Origin: Rubrivivax sp.
GTDB taxonomy: Bacteria; Pseudomonadota; Gammaproteobacteria; Burkholderiales; Burkholderiaceae_C
Length of the DNA: 35,690 nucleotides
Direction of reading: 5' to 3'
Assembly: GCA_024641965.1 (NCBI GenBank)
Contig: JAHECC010000020.1
Span: forward strand, 1 to 35,690
The position numbers were made by a program, and so were the translations under genes. The notes under the pieces are model-generated. The model was not told where the DNA came from, did not search any database, and saw only the letters and a list, made by a program, of their open reading frames with translations. This document shows positions 34,927 to 35,690 of the stretch, one piece after another; positions within the stretch are counted from its first letter, which is position 1, and each line of letters opens with the position of its first letter.

Positions 34927-35690
34927 ATGCGAAGCGGCTCGAACAAGACCGGTCCCCTTGCTGCCCTGTTGCTGATGGCCGCGTTGACGGGAGGCTGCAG
35001 CACGATGGACAAGCAAGCCGCCGCCTCGCCGTCCGGCCTGGACGGCAGCGCGTGGACGATGTCGGTGCCGGCGGGCATTGCCCCCAACGCGAAGACGGCA
35101 GCGACGCTGCGTTTCGAAGCCGGCCGCGTCAGCGGCAGCGATGGCTGCAACCGCTTCAGCGCGCCTTACACCACATCGCCCGGCAAGCTGCAGTTCGACG
35201 GCCCGCGCGCAGGCACGCTGATGGCCTGCCCCAGTGAAGACGGTGCGCAGATGGCACGTGTCATCGACGAGGCGCTGACGGCCACACGCGGCTACCGCAT
35301 CGAAGCCGGCAAGTTGCTGCTGCTGAACGCGTCCGGCACCACGCTGATGGGCTTCGACGCGCAGGCCACAGGCCTCGCCGGCAGCGCCTGGCGCGTCAGC
35401 GGCTACAACAACGGCAAGCAGGCGGTGGTCAGCGTGATCGCCGGCACGGCGCTGACGCTGGCCTTCAGCAACGACGACAAGCTCAGCGGCTCAGGCGGCT
35501 GCAACCACTTCGGCGGCAGCTACCGTGCCGACGGCGACACGCTGACCATTGGCCCGCTTGCGGCCACGCGAAAGGCCTGCGCCGAACCCGAGGGCGTGAT
35601 GGCCCAGGAAGCCGCCTTCCTGCGCGCACTCGAAACCGCGGCCACCGCGCGGCGCGAAGGCGACCGCCTGGAGCTGCGCACCGCCACCGG
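34927..35690 (+). CDS. Lipoprotein with two META domains (3' end outside window)
   Basis: The frame is open from ATG 34927 to the window end (254 codons) with no stop. The N-terminus is a lipoprotein signal with lipobox LTGGC (Cys24). Two META-type repeats follow. The first (about 38-110) has LDGSAWTM, GSDGCNRFSAPY and GTLMACP. The second (about 150-230) has LAGSAWRV, GSGGCNHFGGSY and LAATRKACAEPE. META domains occur in HslJ and other heat- or antibiotic-stress lipoproteins; their function is not settled. The second repeat keeps the GC-N-F and final Cys pattern, so each repeat may hold its own disulphide. No ribosome site is clear, and coupling to the SDR gene four bases upstream is likely. 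Confidence 0.82.
   Translation, partial: MRSGSNKTGPLAALLLMAALTGGCSTMDKQAAASPSGLDGSAWTMSVPAGIAPNAKTAATLRFEAGRVSGSDGCNRFSAPYTTSPGKLQFDGPRAGTLMACPSEDGAQMARVIDEALTATRGYRIEAGKLLLLNASGTTLMGFDAQATGLAGSAWRVSGYNNGKQAVVSVIAGTALTLAFSNDDKLSGSGGCNHFGGSYRADGDTLTIGPLAATRKACAEPEGVMAQEAAFLRALETAATARREGDRLELRTAT

Overview
The window is a GC-rich chromosomal segment with tightly packed, often overlapping genes. Gene content and order (tonB-exbB with two exbD genes; gcl-hyi-glxR with a MOFRL-type glycerate kinase; a TRAP transporter; an E. coli-length argG) point to a betaproteobacterium of the order Burkholderiales, probably of the Rubrivivax/Leptothrix/Comamonadaceae type. This assignment is inference from gene families, not from a marker gene. 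I saw no rRNA, tRNA, CRISPR array, transposase or phage gene. No stretch over 300 bases lacks a gene; the longest gap is 193 bases (21383-21575).

Layout. (1) 1-7367, plus strand: a partial tonB, exbB, two exbD genes, a TPR protein, then a run of touching genes (metallo-beta-lactamase fold hydrolase, SDR, GDT1-type transporter, GFA-type protein, glyoxalase I, PaiB-like protein). (2) 7368-12353, minus strand: gcl, hyi, glxR and a glycerate 2-kinase, the complete tartronate-semialdehyde route from glyoxylate to 2-phosphoglycerate. (3) 12540-15381: an unrecognised lipoprotein, and on the minus strand a TIR-domain gene coupled to a bilobed aspartyl-protease/PDZ gene. (4) 15436-21382: a TRAP transporter and a flavin-reductase-like gene on the minus strand, and a LysR regulator, an RraA/HMG-aldolase-like gene and a glyoxalase-II-like gene on the plus strand. 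(5) 21576-31948, plus strand: a five-gene cluster discussed below. (6) 31971-35690: argG on the minus strand, a VapBC-type toxin-antitoxin pair, an SDR and a two-META-domain lipoprotein cut by the window end.

The most notable region is 21576-31948. A soluble-adenylyl-cyclase-like protein (zinc ribbons, class III cyclase, AAA ATPase, TPR) overlaps a catalase-family haemoprotein. That gene is followed by an alpha-dioxygenase/cyclooxygenase-like haem peroxidase, a lipoxygenase-like protein and a membrane-anchored di-haem cytochrome c. Three consecutive enzymes of families that make or convert fatty-acid hydroperoxides, behind one signalling ATPase, suggest a bacterial oxylipin pathway. Several expected catalytic residues are changed: the distal His of the alpha-dioxygenase, the Asn ligand and terminal Ile of the lipoxygenase, the distal Asn of the catalase and the base-specifying Lys of the cyclase. 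The chemistry may therefore be new, or part of it may be lost.

Two other signals stand out. An 84-base repeat occurs twice, each time directly after a stop codon, in the same orientation relative to transcription, inside an operon. The short argG/vapB divergent region carries several perfect dyads in a row.
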